NCBI GenBank assembly: GCA_947650365.1
Contig: CANTAL010000142.1
Location: forward strand, 731,001 to 795,000
Direction of reading: 5' to 3'
DNA length: 64,000 bases
DNA from: Chamaelirium japonicum
Taxonomy: Eukaryota; Streptophyta; Magnoliopsida; Liliales; Melanthiaceae
Below the pieces are notes generated by a model that had not been told where the DNA came from, made no database searches, and saw only the letters and a program-made list of their open reading frames with translations. Below are positions 1-12,438 of this stretch, one piece after another. Made by a program: the position numbers and the translations under genes. Position 1 is the stretch's first letter; each line of letters begins with the position of its first letter.

Positions 1-2430
1 CGAACTTGGAATTATTCCGTATTTCGGACTTGCAAGCGGGTTCTAATTAGATATTTGACCAATTTACGATCCGATTCACCGATTTAGAGTTTAAGTGTTG
101 GAAAATCATAAGTTAGCGTGTTTCGGATTTGAAATAGGTTTGGATTCGATCGAATCGTCATCGGATCGGCATCCGATAATTCATACTTGGAATTATTCCG
201 TATTTCGGACTTGCGAGCGGGTTCTAATTGGATATTTGACCAATTTACGCTCCGATTCACCGATTTAGAGTCTAAGTGTTGGAAAATCATAAGTTAGCGT
301 GTTTCGGATATGAAATAGGTTTGGATTCGATCGGATCGTCAACGGATCGGCATCCGATAATTCGAACTTATAATTATTCCGTATTACGGACTTGCGAGCG
401 GGTTCTAATTGGATATTTGACCAATTTACGCTCCGATTCACCGATTTAGAGTCTAAGTGTTGGAAAATCATAAGTTAGCGTGTTTCAGAAATGAAATAGG
501 TTTGGATTCGATCGGATCGTCAACGGATCGGCATCCGATAATTCGAACTTGGAATTATTCCGTATTTCGGACTTGCGAGCGGGTTCTAATTGGATATTTG
601 ACCAATTTACGATCCGATTCACCGATTTAGAGTCTAAGTGTTGGAAAATCATAAGTTAGCGTGTTTCGGATTTGAAATAGGTTTGGATTCGATCGGATCG
701 TCATCGGATCGGCATCCGATAATTCATACTTGGAATTATTCCGTATTTCGGACTTGCGAGCGGGTTCTAATTGGATATTTGACCAATTTACGCTCCGATT
801 CACCGATTTAGAGTCTAAGTGTTGGAAAATCATAAGTTAGCGTGTTTCGGATATGAAATAGGTTTGGATTCGATCGGATCGTCATCGGATCGGCATCCGA
901 TAATTCGAACTTGGAATTATTCCGTATTTCGGACTTGCGAGCGGGTTCTAATTGGATATTTGACCAATTTACGCTCCGATTCACCGATTTAGAGTCTAAG
1001 TGTTGGAAAATCATAAGTTAGCGTGTTTCGGATATGAAATAGGTTTGGATTCGATTGGATCGTCATCGGATCGGCATCCGATAATTCGAAGTTGGAATTA
1101 TTCCGTATTTCGGACTTGCGAGTGAGTTCTAATTGGATATTTGACCAATTTACGCTCCGATTCACCGATTTAGAGTCTAAGTGTTGGAAAATCATAAGTT
1201 AGCGTGTTTCGGATATGAAATAGGTTTGGATTCGATCGGATCGTCATCGGATCGGCATCCGATAATTTGAACTTAGAATTATTCCGTATTTCGGACTTGC
1301 GAGCGGGTTCTAATTGGATATTTGACCCATTTACGCTCCGATTCACCGATTTAGAGTCTAAGTGTTGGAAAATCATAAGTTAGCGTGTTTCGGATATGAA
1401 ATAGGTTTGGATTCGATCGGATCGTCATCGGATCGGCATCCGATAATTCAAAGTTGGAATTATTCCGTATTTCGGACTTGCGAGCGAGTTATAATTGGAT
1501 ATTTGACTCTAAATCGGTGAATCGGAGCGTAAATTGGTCAAATATCCAATTAGAACTCGCTCGCAAGTCCGAAATACAGAATAATTCCAACTTCGAATTA
1601 TCGGATACCGATCCAATGACGATCCGATCGAATCCAAACCTATTTCATATCCGAAACACGCTAAGTTATGATTTTCCAACACTTAGACTCTAAATCGGTG
1701 AATCGGATCGTAAATTGGTCAAATATCCAATTAGAACCCGCTCGCAAGTCCGAAATACGGAATAATTCCAACTTCGAATTATCGGATGCCGATCGGATGA
1801 CGATCCGATCGAATCCAAACCTATTTCATATCCGAAACACGCTAACTTATGATTTTCCAACACTTAGACTCTAAATCGGTGAATCGGAGCGTAAATTGGT
1901 CAAATATCCAATTAGAACTCGCTCGCAAGTCCGAAATACAGAATAATTCCAACTTCGAATTATCGGATGCCGATCCGATGACAATCCGATCGAATCCAAA
2001 CCTATTTCATATCCGAAACACGCTAACTTATGATTTTCCAACACTTAGACTCTAAATCGGTGAATCGGATCGTAAATTGGTCAAATATCCAATTAGAACC
2101 CGCTCGCAAGTCCGAAATACGGAATAATTCCAACTTCGAATTATCGGATGCCGATCCGATGACGATCCGATCGAATCCAAACCTATTTCATATCCGAAAC
2201 ACGCTAACTTATGATTTTCCAACACTTAGACTCTAAATCGGTGAATCGGAGCATAAATTGGTCAAATATCCAATTAGAACCCGCTCGCAAGTCCGAAATA
2301 CGGAATAATTCCAAGTTCGAATTATCGGATGCCGATCCGATGACGATCCGATCGAATCCAAACCTATTTTATATCCGAAACACGCTAACTTATGATTTTC
2401 CAACACTTAGACTCTAAATCGGTGAATCGA
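1..2430. repeat. 181-bp satellite array with internal inversion
   Basis: Units repeat with a period of 181 bp. Roughly eight units lie in one orientation from the window start to about 1506, and about five lie in the opposite orientation from there to about 2430. Units differ by scattered single-base changes. Each contains the same landmarks: GATCGGATCG, CCGTATTTCGGACTTGC and a CACCGATTTAGAGT stretch. The flip occurs where GGATATTTGAC runs directly into TCTAAATCGG, so the array is a head-to-head palindrome with arms of at least 0.9 kb. A 68-codon open frame recurs in each unit only because the unit lacks stops in that frame; I do not take it as coding. The array ends less than 200 bp from the CACTA transposase stop, so it may be the non-coding 3' part of that element. 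Confidence 0.95.
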
Positions 2431-2435
2431 TCGGA

Positions 2436-2600
2436 TCGTAAATCGGTGAAACGGTATGATTTACATATGAAACAGTATGATTTACATATGAATCGGTGAA
2501 ACGGTATGATTTACATATGAAACAATATGATATACATATGAAACAATATGATTTATATATGAAACAATTTGATTTAAATATGAAACAATTTGATTTACAT
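2436..2600. repeat. AT-rich short tandem repeat of about 20 bp
   Basis: About seven degenerate copies of a unit like ACATATGAAACAATATGATT lie between the 181-bp satellite and the CACTA transposase stop. The first copies also contain the AATCGGTGAAACGG motif of the satellite, so the short repeat may have grown from the satellite edge. Confidence 0.85.
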
Positions 2601-2605
2601 ACGGT

Positions 2606-5600
2606 CTAGTCATTTTCTGTCTCATCTCTGTCACTCTCATCGCTTCCCTCTTCTATTATTTGATCTGCATTCGCTGTCCAGTTTATATTGTCGACATCTT
2701 CATTTTCGTCGTGCACTGCGTCGACAATGATTATCTCATCATTCTGGTATGCATCCAAATCATCATCAACGACCCCCGCATCCTTGTCTCCCATGTCATA
2801 AAAATCTCTAGGTGGTGACCTAACTATAATTTGCCAACCTGGAGAGGTATTATCCGGTGCATAAAATATCTGTTGCGCTTGAGAGGCAAGAATGAATGGA
2901 TCTTCATATTGGGTATTCAATCTCTTGCCAGTGTTGATGCTGATAAAACCGTATTTATCGACATTATAACCAGTCCCGCGATTATTAACATCATACCAAT
3001 CGCATTTGAATAATACGATCCGATTTTGGCCAAGGAATTTAATCTTGAGAATCTCGTTGAGGATGCCGTAGAAGTCGATATTTTCTAATTCTTCTTGCTC
3101 ACCGTTGATGACAACCCCACTATTTTGGGTTCTTCGTGATTTTTCACTATCTTTCATCCGAAATCTATAACCGTTCACGATATAACCATCGTACGATATT
3201 GCGTCTTACAAAGGACTACAAGATAAGCGACAGAGATCCTCATTCATCAGCGGATCGTGGTTGTCGTGCAGCTCCTGTGCCTATAATAACCACATGACAT
3301 TCATGATATGAACACATAATTATTGTTCGATAATGGATGTCAATGAAATTCAGTAATGATGTGAATACTTACGTGTTTCTCGAACCACGATGGGAATTCA
3401 CGATCATGAATTTGGGGAGCATTTCGAGTACCCCGATTATTAATGATGGCTTTATGCTTCCTGTTTTACCAGTTATGAATTAGATTATAATTAGCACATA
3501 TACTTAATGAATGGACTGAAAGAATGAGTAAATGATCGTAAAATGCTTACTCAATGAATGGCCACACTTCATCACATTGGCGCAACACATACATATGTGC
3601 CTGTTGAATCTCATCTACAAACAATCGACGGGTTTTGCCTCCTCCTACAGGTCTACCCATTTCGGCAAATATAGACAGACCCCCATCGAAGTCTATTGGA
3701 CCACCGTCATAGTTCCGCTCAAGTTGATTGAATCGTGTGTCTATACCATGTAGGTATCTTGAGCAGAATGTTAGACATTCTTCTACTAGGTATCTTTCAG
3801 CAATTGATCCCTCCGGACGACTTTTATTACGAACATATGATTTCAATGTTCGCAAGTACCTAATTTGAGAAAAAAATATTTGGATGAATATATCAATAAC
3901 GATCAAATACATTGTGCGAATGAAACGAGACGATTACCTCTTGATAAAATACAACCACCGGTAATGAACTGGGCCGCCGAGTTTGGCCTCATTTGCCAAG
4001 TGAACGGTCAAATGCACCATGACATCAAAGAAGGAAGGTGGAAATATCATCTCTAACTTGCACAATGTGAGCGCAATATCCCTCTCCATCTGTTCAAGTT
4101 GGTCCACTCTAAGTACCTTCGAGCACAACTGTCTGAAAAAAGTGCCGAGCTCAATTAATGGACCGGACACCTGTTCGGTTAAATTCTCACGTATAGCAAG
4201 AGATAACAATTGCTGCATAAGAACATGACAATCGTGGCTCTTTAATCCAGACAACTTTCGGCCGTTCTCTTGCACGCATCGTGCGATATTCGAAGAATAA
4301 CCGTCTGGCGTTTTCACAGACCGTAGGAATGCACATAAGGCTTCCTTTTGCTATGAGCTCATGGTGTAGCATGCAACTGGCAACACATACTTATCCCCAA
4401 TCTCTTGGGGATGAAGTGATTTTCGGATGCCCAACTCCTTAAGATCGAGACGAGATTTAAGATTATCCTTCGTCTTACCGTCGAGATTCAGCAGTATTCC
4501 TATAATGTTGTCACACACATTTTTCTCGATATGCATGACATCCAAGTTATGCCGCAAGAGTAGGCTGCTCCAGTACGGTAGTTTAAAGAAAATACTTTTC
4601 TTCTTCCAGTTATGCTCACGCGTAGAATCTTCATGCGTTCTCTTCTTTTTACCTTTTCCAAGTGCCACGGCATCAAGCTGATCCAATTCGCACAAGACTT
4701 CTACCCTCGAAAGCTGCTCCGGGGCCTTTGCAAGTTCCTTCTTGCCGTTGAAAGCTCTTTTGTTCTGCCTCCACTTATGGCCATCAACAAGGAATCTTCG
4801 ATGGCTCATATAACAGAACTTGCCTCCGTTCTTCAACCGTAATGAATCTGTCTCCTTATTGCATGTAGGGCACGCCAATTTTCCTTTAGTACTCCACCCG
4901 GATAAGTTGGCATATGCAGGAAAATCGTTGATGGTCCATAGAAGTGCCGCATGCATCCGAAAATTCTGGCGCAACGAGGCATCATACGTATCGGCCCCAA
5001 CTTCCCATAACTCATTCAACTCCTCAATCAACGGCTGCAAGTAAACGTCAATATCATTACCAGGTGACCTGGGTCCGGGAATAAGCAAGGAGAGTATTGT
5101 GTATGGCTTTTTTAAGCACATCCAGGGAGGTAAATTGTATGGAACTAGGACAACTGGCCAAATGCTGTACGACACACTCATATTCCCAAAGGGATTGAAG
5201 CCATCACTAGCAAGCCCTAACCTGACGTTGCGAACTTCACATGCGAATTCAGGATAGGTATGATCAAAATCTTTCCACGTCTGAGAGTCGGCCGGATGTC
5301 TCATAATCCCGTCATCTGTACGTTCTCGTGCATGCCACCTCATGTGCTCAGTAGTCTTCGATGACATAAACAACCTCTGAAGCCTGTCTCTGAGCGGAAA
5401 GTATAGGAGAACCTTTGCAGATACATTTTTCTTCCTTCGACTGGTACTAGACTCGGCATCCGTCTCTTTATATCTCGTTGCTCCGCATATGTGGCATGAC
5501 CGCGCATGTTCGTACTCTTTCCGGTACAACATACAATCGTTCATGCATGCATCAATTTTCTCATAACCCAGACCGAGATCTTTAATTGTCTTCTTCGCCT

Positions 5601-6207
5601 CGTAGAATGATTTCGGTACTGTCTCACCCATAGGAAAAGCCTCTTTCAGCAACTCTACCAACATATTAAATGACTTATTACTCTAACCATTGAGGCACTT
5701 CAAATGAAGAAGCTTTACAGTGAAAGAGAGTTTTGAAAACTTCTCACACCCCGGGTATAGAGGTTGTTCGGCATCTTTAAGCAATATGTAGAACTTGTCC
5801 GCTTCCATATTGGGCTGATCACCTGACGGTGCTTCCGTGCCTATTCCACCTTGCAAATCATGTATCATACCCTGCATGTCATCGTCATCGTCTGTATTAA
5901 TATTATCATCAGCGATCACTGTGTTTGCAGTTTCACCGTGAGCTGCCATGGGGACTGCATCTAGCTCCTCACCGTGCGAGAACCAACGGGTATAGCTAAT
6001 GTCAATGCCACGCATTACCAGATCAACCTCACATTCCTCTCGAACCTTCCTAGTCACCCTTCCGCAGTCTATGCAGGGACACACAATTTTTCCATCAAGC
6101 GGTGCAAGACGCTCAAATGCAAAATCCAGAAATTTCCTGACTCCTTCTATGTACTCTTGGCTCATGCGATTCGAATTACGCATCCAACTCTTATCGATCG
6201 AAGACAT
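2606..6207 (-). pseudogene. CACTA (En/Spm) TNP2-like transposase, broken
   Basis: Transposase of a CACTA DNA transposon, which would cut and paste the element by its ends. It reads right to left. An N-terminal transposase-associated domain (5950-6207; Cys-His motif with CPCIDCGR) is followed by the TNP2 catalytic region (4353-5680; SCHICGATRY, then GDKYVLP). Next is a DUF4218-type region (3550-4317; SHDCHVLMQQLL and FFDVMVHLTVHL) and a DUF4216-type region (2700-3178; VLFKCDWYDV) with an acidic C-terminus ending at 2606. Breaks visible: TAG at 5683-5685 in place of the usual Trp, TAG at 4351-4353 and TAA at 3206-3208, all in the reading frame. One intron is clear at about 3870-3946. The donor next to 3547 lacks the G of GT and looks mutated. 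The element is therefore probably non-autonomous now. The start at 6207 is the first Met of the domain. Confidence 0.9.
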
Positions 6208-7319
6208 CTTCGTCTATTTGGCTATACAACACCACAAGTAATTTCAAACAATGTTATAAGACTCCGCACAAATTCAGTTTCGGTTCCCGGGTATGGAACA
6301 CGGAACCGAAACTTCTACAGGCCTTTAAAACTCAAGGATAAACTTTACAAGACAATAATAATACTCGCAATTCTATATCAATGGATAAGACCTAAGAATA
6401 CCATGGAAAATTAGAATGAGAGAATTGATCGTGATTCTAGGCCTAACCGAAGACCAAACCGTCATGTAATTTATGATTGTTCAGAGGTTTATTAAACTAT
6501 TCCATCATGTATATATGCTTATTTTGATGATTGTTCAGAGGTTTATTAAACTATTCCATCATGTAATTTATATTTCCATCGTTAATGTCAAATCTTTATT
6601 AGCACCAGCCATCCCTAATCAAAGACTAGACCGTCAGCCAATTGAAGGGGCCCACCCACCTCTCCCCTTCCCCTGGTCAATGGCGGATACTTGATTGACC
6701 AGAGCATCCCCACTACTCCCCTACGACGATTTATCGATTGATCTTCAGACCAAGTCGAAGAAAAAGCGCTCGTTCATGTCCTTCCCCCTGCCCGTCTTTC
6801 AGTCAAGGATCATCCCATTGCTATTAGCGCAGTACTGATTAGAAAGGAAAAGAAAGCAGAGAAACCGGTTTACTAAACACTCAAGGATGTGAAAACAAGG
6901 TACTCACAGCTGGACAAAGCCACGCTTGCTTTGTTGCATGCATCAAAGCGTCTGCGGCCTTACTTTTTGGTACATCCGATAAAAGTAATAACCGGTATCC
7001 TTTAAAGGATATACTTTTCAACCCCAACATATGCCCGGCTGACTCCGGCTAGCTTGTAGTTCGGGTGGCTAGGTACAACACACCCACATTATCGAAATAT
7101 TTCCAAAAAATATCTCCATATCCTGCAGTGTCGAAATATTGATCGAAATCTAAATTTTAAACCTTAATTCTAAGTACTTCGATAGGATCAAGAATTTTAA
7201 AAGCGTACTTTCTCCAAAGATCGATCGATTCCGTTAGTTTTGGTTATATATGCTTACACTTGAAAGATATTATTAGTTTATGATACGTCAAGCAGGATGC
7301 TAGCAAGGAACTATCTTTG
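6208..7319 (-). other. CACTA 5' non-coding region
   Basis: Between the transposase start and the subterminal repeats no further open frame is convincing. A 38-bp direct repeat (ATGATTGTTCAGAGGTTTAT and following bases) occurs at about 6473 and again at about 6530. The rest looks like leader or intron sequence of the transposon. Confidence 0.5.
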
Positions 7320-7572
7320 TTAAATTTAGGATAAATTACACATAAACCCCCTGTAGTTTGATCGATTATCACTTAAACCTCTTCATGTTTAATACCTTAC
7401 AAATGCCCCCCTATAGTTTGAAAAACCATACACATATCCCCTCTGGAGGGGGGGTGCAAATGATGTGTTTTTCAAACTGTATGGGGACGTTTGTAGGGTT
7501 TTAAACATGAGGGGGTGTAAATGATAATCGATCAAACTACAGAGGGTCTGTGTAATTTACCCTAAAATTTAA
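7320..7572. mobile_element. Foldback MITE inside the CACTA element
   Basis: About 250 bp with long inverted arms. The left end reads TTAAATTTAGGATAAATTAC and the right end is its imperfect complement (GTAATTTACCCTAAAATTTAA). Inner arms contain CTGTAGTTTGATCGATTATC and its complement. The same family occurs at 23689 and 24127 and as a half copy at about 7650. It has no coding capacity. Confidence 0.8.
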
Positions 7573-7735
7573 GGAGGATGCTCACACTTGAAAGACATTA
7601 TCAGTTTATGATGCGTCAAGCAGGATGCTAACAAGGAACTATCTTTGTTAAATTTAGGATAAATTACACATAAACCCCCTGTAGTTTGATCGATTATCAC
7701 TTACACACCTTCATGTTTAATGCCTTACAAATGCC
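7573..7735. repeat. Direct duplication of 7248-7414
   Basis: About 160 bp repeat the sequence just left of and into the foldback MITE (CAAGCAGGATGCTAACAAGG, then the MITE left end). The copy stops part-way through the MITE left arm. It diverges by a few single-base changes, which suggests a local duplication after the MITE had inserted. Confidence 0.8.
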
Positions 7736-7740
7736 ATAGG

Positions 7741-7965
7741 AGGAGGAGGAGCTCACCGGGGGGAGGAGGAGGAGGAGGATCTCACCGGCCGGAGCCCACA
7801 AGGAGGAGGAGGAGCTTGCCGCCGGTCGATCGGTCGGCCGGAGGGACGCGACGCGAGGGAGGCCGGGGAGGGGGGGGAGGCTAGGGAGGGGGGGAGGGAG
7901 GCCGGGGAGGGGGGGAGATTGAGAGAGAGAGAGAGAGAGAGAGGGGCGGGGAGGTTAGATCGAAA
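7741..7965. repeat. Purine-rich GGA/GGGGA tract with (GA)n
   Basis: GGAGGAGGAG-type sequence and runs of G ending in a (GA)n microsatellite at about 7921-7942. Open frames crossing it are simple-sequence artefacts. Confidence 0.8.
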
Positions 7966-7998
7966 CATAATAGAAGGGGGGGGATCGCTGATTGTTAT

Positions 7999-8711
7999 TT
8001 AAGACAGCGTTTTTATCGACAGACATTTTTAACTCCGTCGGTAAAAATACCTTTTTACCGACGGAACCATATTCTCCGTCGGTAAAAAGCGACGATGAAA
8101 CTCAGGCTCCATTTTTTTCCAGAGGCTTGGTTTTACCCTGAGTTTCGTCGTGATATTTTTACCGACGGAGATAAAATGTCCGTCGGCATATACCGACGGA
8201 AAAATAAGTTCCGTCGGTAAAAATCACCGACGAAACTCAGGGTTCCTTTTTTTCCAGAGGCTCGGTTTTTACCCTGAGTTTCGTTTGGACAATTTTACCG
8301 ACGGATATTTAATTACCGTCGGTATCGTGCCGACGGCCATAAAATTTCCGTCCGTATAATTAGTTATACCGACGGAGATATAAAGTCCGTCGGTAAAACT
8401 CTCCGACGAAACTCAGGGTCACATTTTTTTCCAGAGGCTCAGTTTTTACCCTGAGTTTCGTCGTGACATTTTACCGACGGTATTTATGTAGCCGTCGGTA
8501 TAAAGTATATTACCGACGGAAAATATATGTACCGTCGGTATAAATATTTTTACCGACGAAATCTATTTGACCGTCGGTAATAAATGTGCAAAAAAATTAA
8601 AAAATTGAAGTTATTATACCGACGGATATTATAGTCTCCGTCGGTAAAAAGTGTATTATTACCGACGGTGATAAAAATGTCTGTCGGTAAAGACCCTCTT
8701 TCTTGTAGTGC
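7999..8711 (-). repeat. CACTA subterminal repeats and terminal inverted repeat
   Basis: More than 20 copies of a 10-bp motif TACCGACGGA or its complement TCCGTCGGTA occur in both orientations, as in subterminal regions of CACTA elements, where the element-encoded DNA-binding protein acts. Superimposed is a longer repeat, seen three times at about 8113, 8247 and 8425, containing CCAGAGGCTCGGTTTTTACC and GAGTTTCGTCG. The outermost 14 bp (8698-8711) are the terminal inverted repeat. Confidence 0.9.
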
Positions 8712-9395
8712 CTGCTTTCTACTTTTAAGTCGCTCTTCCCTCAGTGACACATAAGGTTATAAGTTGATTAAGGCTCCACTTTTGCTCATATGCATTATAG
8801 TTCACCTGAATGTGTCATAGGACTTAGGAAGTGAGATCATTGCTATGTGAACTTGAATCCTCAAATTGAAGTCCCTACTCCTTGATCTCGAGTGCCAGCC
8901 TTGACAGTTTGAGCAAGTGCTCTCGAACACTACCATTGCCGTCATAATTTGGGTTCATAATTTAGAGCATAGAATTGTATATCATAAATTTTTGTGTCCC
9001 TAGCTACGAATTGACTCTTTATTAAAGCCATCAGTTCAACTGTTGTATCAAGCTCAACTTAGTTGCCTTTTTTCATTTTGTGTGTCGGTCCTCTACTCGT
9101 TTGTAGACTGGTCTGTAGGGTTAGGAGTTTGAGGCTCCGTAAGTACAAAATTGAAATCCATACACCCCAGCAGAATCTTGATGTTCATTGTCAATATGAT
9201 GTATTTAGAGCCATTATAAGAGGTTCAATCCCCGAAATGTTCTTAATGATTGTCAACAAGTCCATCATTGTAAAACAATACAACAATTATTATACTTCTT
9301 CTTTAATTTATTTGCCCATTAAAATTTGACTAAAATTAGGGGTTATGATTTGAATCACCGAAGTAAAACTTCATCTGCAAAGTTCATTTCCAAGG
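8712..9395 (-). pseudogene. Ty1/copia gag fragment, copy A
   Basis: Decayed copia gag on the minus strand. Recognisable pieces are an ILL-type gag start near 9180, the QLITLCVT motif near 8750 and the C-terminal EERLKSRK near 8730. The CACTA element interrupts it at 8711/8712. It is a near copy (about 95% by eye) of 10727-11415. Stops and frameshifts are present; no function is expected. Confidence 0.75.
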
Positions 9396-10560
9396 TTGCC
9401 TTTGCACCACCAAGTGAAGCTTTTGTGTAACATACATATGAAAGACTCTAGAAAAATGACTCATCATGCTATAAACAACTTTCTAATAAGTTATATTTCT
9501 CCTTTCAAAAACGACATTTTACTCGGGAGTTCCTGGACTGGTGTATTGGGGTACAATACCCTAATCCTTCAAGTAATAAGCAAATGACCCGTGATTAACT
9601 CCATCATAGTCTATCTGACCATAGTATTCTCCACCGCGGTCGGAACGAACAACTTTGATTTTTCTGCCTAACTTATTCTCAACTTCGATCTGCCTGGTAA
9701 GTGTGAAAAACTACAGAGCTTCTGACTTGTTGTGAAGGAGATATACATAGGCAAATCAAGAAAAAGCATTGATGAAGCTTATGAAATATCTCTAACCATC
9801 TCTAGCTTTAACTTGAAAATTGCCACATATATCTGTATGGATCAGATCAAGCAAAGCCAAGGTTCTAGTACCTTTGAACTTTATCTGCTTAGTCAACTTA
9901 CCCATAACAAAGTCAACACATGTGTCTACGTCAGAGAAGTTCAACTTTGAAAAAACTTCTACCGCCATTAGCTCAAACCACTTTCCTTGAAATGTAACTC
10001 AGTAGAGGACGCTTTGACCCAGAAAGCATAGAATCTACCATATTGGTCAGACAAGAGGATGGACCAGAATCCTCTAAAGACAACTGGTAAAGATCATCTA
10101 TCAAATTACCATTACCAACTACACTTGAGGAATACGAGATCGTGCAATTAAAATCTCTTAAAGAAAAGGAGTAGCCTCTGAAAACTAGTCTGAAAAAAGA
10201 AACCAAATTTCTCCTAAAAGATAGAATATAAAAAGTATCATGTAAAACCAACATATGTCTTGAGTTCAAAACCAAATTGTAGTCACCAATTGCTGCTACC
10301 TCAATCTCTGCATTATTGCCGAGGAAGAGCATAGCCTCTAGCTTAGGTCTTGTATTGTTTCTGAGTCCCTTAAGAGTATGACACATGCGCAAAAGCACAT
10401 GTACTTGAGTTAATCCTCCAGGAATTGGATGATATATATGAACTATATTGGACTTATGGTACACTAGCGAATGAAACTATACAGCATCTTGACTTGCCTA
10501 TCTAGTCCAGGTAACGAACACAAGTCTTCTTGTAGTGCCCTCCTTCCCGCAAAACTAGCA
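9396..10560 (-). pseudogene. Ty1/copia zinc knuckle, protease remnant, GAG-pre-integrase and integrase fragment
   Basis: Read on the minus strand: a CCHC-type zinc knuckle remnant (GHYKKTC, about 10527-10550), then a frame at 9973-10464 with the usual protease/GAG-pre-integrase region (HDTFYILSFRRNLVS). Next come the DTCVDFVMGK segment at about 9900-9950 and the integrase core motif VRSDRGGEY near 9630. A MMSH motif near 9450 is the late integrase. Reverse transcriptase is absent; the sequence jumps instead into gag copy A at about 9395. Several stops are present. Confidence 0.75.
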
Positions 10561-10726
10561 AACTACAACTGTGTCTTGAGGGGCTTTCCGCTTCTGCAGC
10601 TTGACTTGAGGTTTGGACTTCAACTTTTGAAGGTTAGTGGGTAGATTCTTCTTCTAAAACATTATGGGGAACGGTTTCTTCTTAATACTTTGATTGTTGG
10701 AATCAACAACCCGAAAATGTGCGGAC

Positions 10727-11415
10727 TCCTACTTTCTACCCTTAAGCCGCTCTTCCTTAGTGACACATAAGGTTATAAGTTGATTATGGCTCCACTTTTG
10801 CTCATATGCATTATAATTCACCTTGAATTTGTCATAGGACTTGGGAAGCTAGATCATTGCTATGTGAACTTGAATCCTCAAATTGAAGTCCCTACTCTTT
10901 GATCCCGAGTGCCAGCCTTGACAGTTTGAGCAATTGCTCTCGAACACTACCATTGCCGTCATACTTTGGGTTCATAATTTAGAGCATAGAATTGTATATC
11001 ATAAATTTTTGTGTCCGTACGAATTGACTCTTTATCAAAATCATTATTTTAGCTGCTGTATCAAACTCAACTTATTTGTCTTTTTCCATTTTGTGTGGTC
11101 GGTCTTCTGCTCATTTGTAGATTGGTCTGTAGGGTTAGGAGTTTGAGGCTCCATAAGTACAAATCGAAATCCATACACCCCAGCAGAATCTTGATGTTCA
11201 TTTTCAATATGACATCGTTAGAGCCATTAAGAGGTTCAATCTCCGAAATGTTCTTAGTGATTGTCAACAAGTCCATCATTGTAAAACTATACAATAATTA
11301 TTATACGTCTTCTTTAATTTATTTGCCTATTAAAATTTGACTAAAATGAGGGGTTATGATTTGAATCACCGAAGTGAAACTTCATCTGCAAAGTTCACTT
11401 CCAAGGTTGCCTTTT
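10727..11415 (-). pseudogene. Ty1/copia gag fragment, copy B
   Basis: Gag N-terminal half on the minus strand, read from about 11294 (IEPLNGSN, then ILLGCMDFDLYL) to EERLKGRK-like codons near 10750. The adjoining zinc knuckle at 10.5 kb follows in the normal order, so copy B is the proper gag of this remnant and copy A is the duplicate. It is broken by frameshifts. Confidence 0.75.
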
Positions 11416-12396
11416 ATCATACTATAAACATTATAAAAATATTTACCGATATCGAAATCAGTCCCATAATGTAGTTCTATACAAGATCTACAAATTGACT
11501 ATTTACGGGCAAAATTTGGACCCAAAAAGAGCATGAACCGAGCTCCAAAAGCCAACTAGTCAGTTTAAAACTGGTTCAGCCAGACCAAGACAAACCAGGC
11601 CTGGCCTGGCCCAAAGCAGTTTGGGCCTGAGAGCTGGTTTGGCCCAACTTGGACCCAAACTGACTCAGCCCAATTAATCCCATTACAACATTTAAAACGA
11701 GGTTTAAATTAACAGATAATGACAAGCATATTTAATTGAATTATTATTATAATCAAAATCTAATGGGATTAAGATAGAGGATAAAACCAATTGATTAGGA
11801 TTAGAAACCCTAACCCTAATTCAATTAGGAGTCCAAACCACATGAGGAGAGGCCAACGGCCGCCCGCCCGAGGTGCGCCAAAACTGGTCGCCGAGGAATT
11901 TCCCTGACGATACTCCGAAGAAGCACTTTAGAGGGTTCATCTTCAGGTTGTGTTGCCTAAATCTAACGAAGACTTGTCGTAAGCATGGGTGAGTCCATGA
12001 GTTGGCTCGGCCGAGCTATAGCCCAGCCGAGTTTTCGGAAAACCTGTGTAATGTCTAGCCAACTCCAGCCCGAAAGTGTTCACCAGCTCACTCAGCAGGA
12101 GGCCTAAACCAATCCACAACCAACCCAGAAAAAAAAAAAAAGTAGCCCCCTTAACCCGATTCGTCGAACTTTGAGAGGAATGAGTTCGGATCTCTTCTAG
12201 TTGGTTGGCCCCGGTTGGTGGGCCCGGCACGCATCATAGCCACATGAAGTCGGACTGGAGGAGATTCACTTTGGGTTGCCTGATATCGTGTGGCTGTGAC
12301 GCGCACGAGCCCACCGACTGGAGGAGATCCAAACTCGAGAGGAATACGTGACGTGGGACCCCAGCCCCAAATCGCACTAAAAATCAAAGAATCGGA

Positions 12397-12438
<42 letters not shown>

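Larger units (their letters stand above)
2606..8711 (-). mobile_element. CACTA transposon, 5' end inside the window
   Basis: The right boundary is exact. On the minus strand the element begins CACTACAAGAAAGAGG at 8711, the canonical CACTA terminal inverted repeat. About 700 bp of subterminal repeats and the transposase follow on the same strand. The base pairs outside it (CCT, then CTTTCTAC) match an uninterrupted copia copy at 10727, so insertion was into a copia remnant. The opposite terminal repeat is not seen; it must lie left of the satellite, beyond the window, or be lost. If it lies beyond, the satellite belongs to the element. Confidence 0.85.

Noticed and set aside
84-2417. A 68-codon open frame in every satellite unit
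   Set aside because: The frames overlap from unit to unit, follow the 181-bp period exactly, change strand with the array and show no domain; they are a property of the repeat.
8006-8690. CRISPR-like array of short repeats
   Set aside because: Repeats occur in both orientations with irregular spacing and the sequence is eukaryotic; they are CACTA subterminal repeats.
10520-10545. TCTTCTTGTAGTGCC looks like a second CACTA terminal repeat
   Set aside because: It encodes the GHYKKTC zinc-knuckle of the copia remnant on the minus strand and lacks subterminal repeats.
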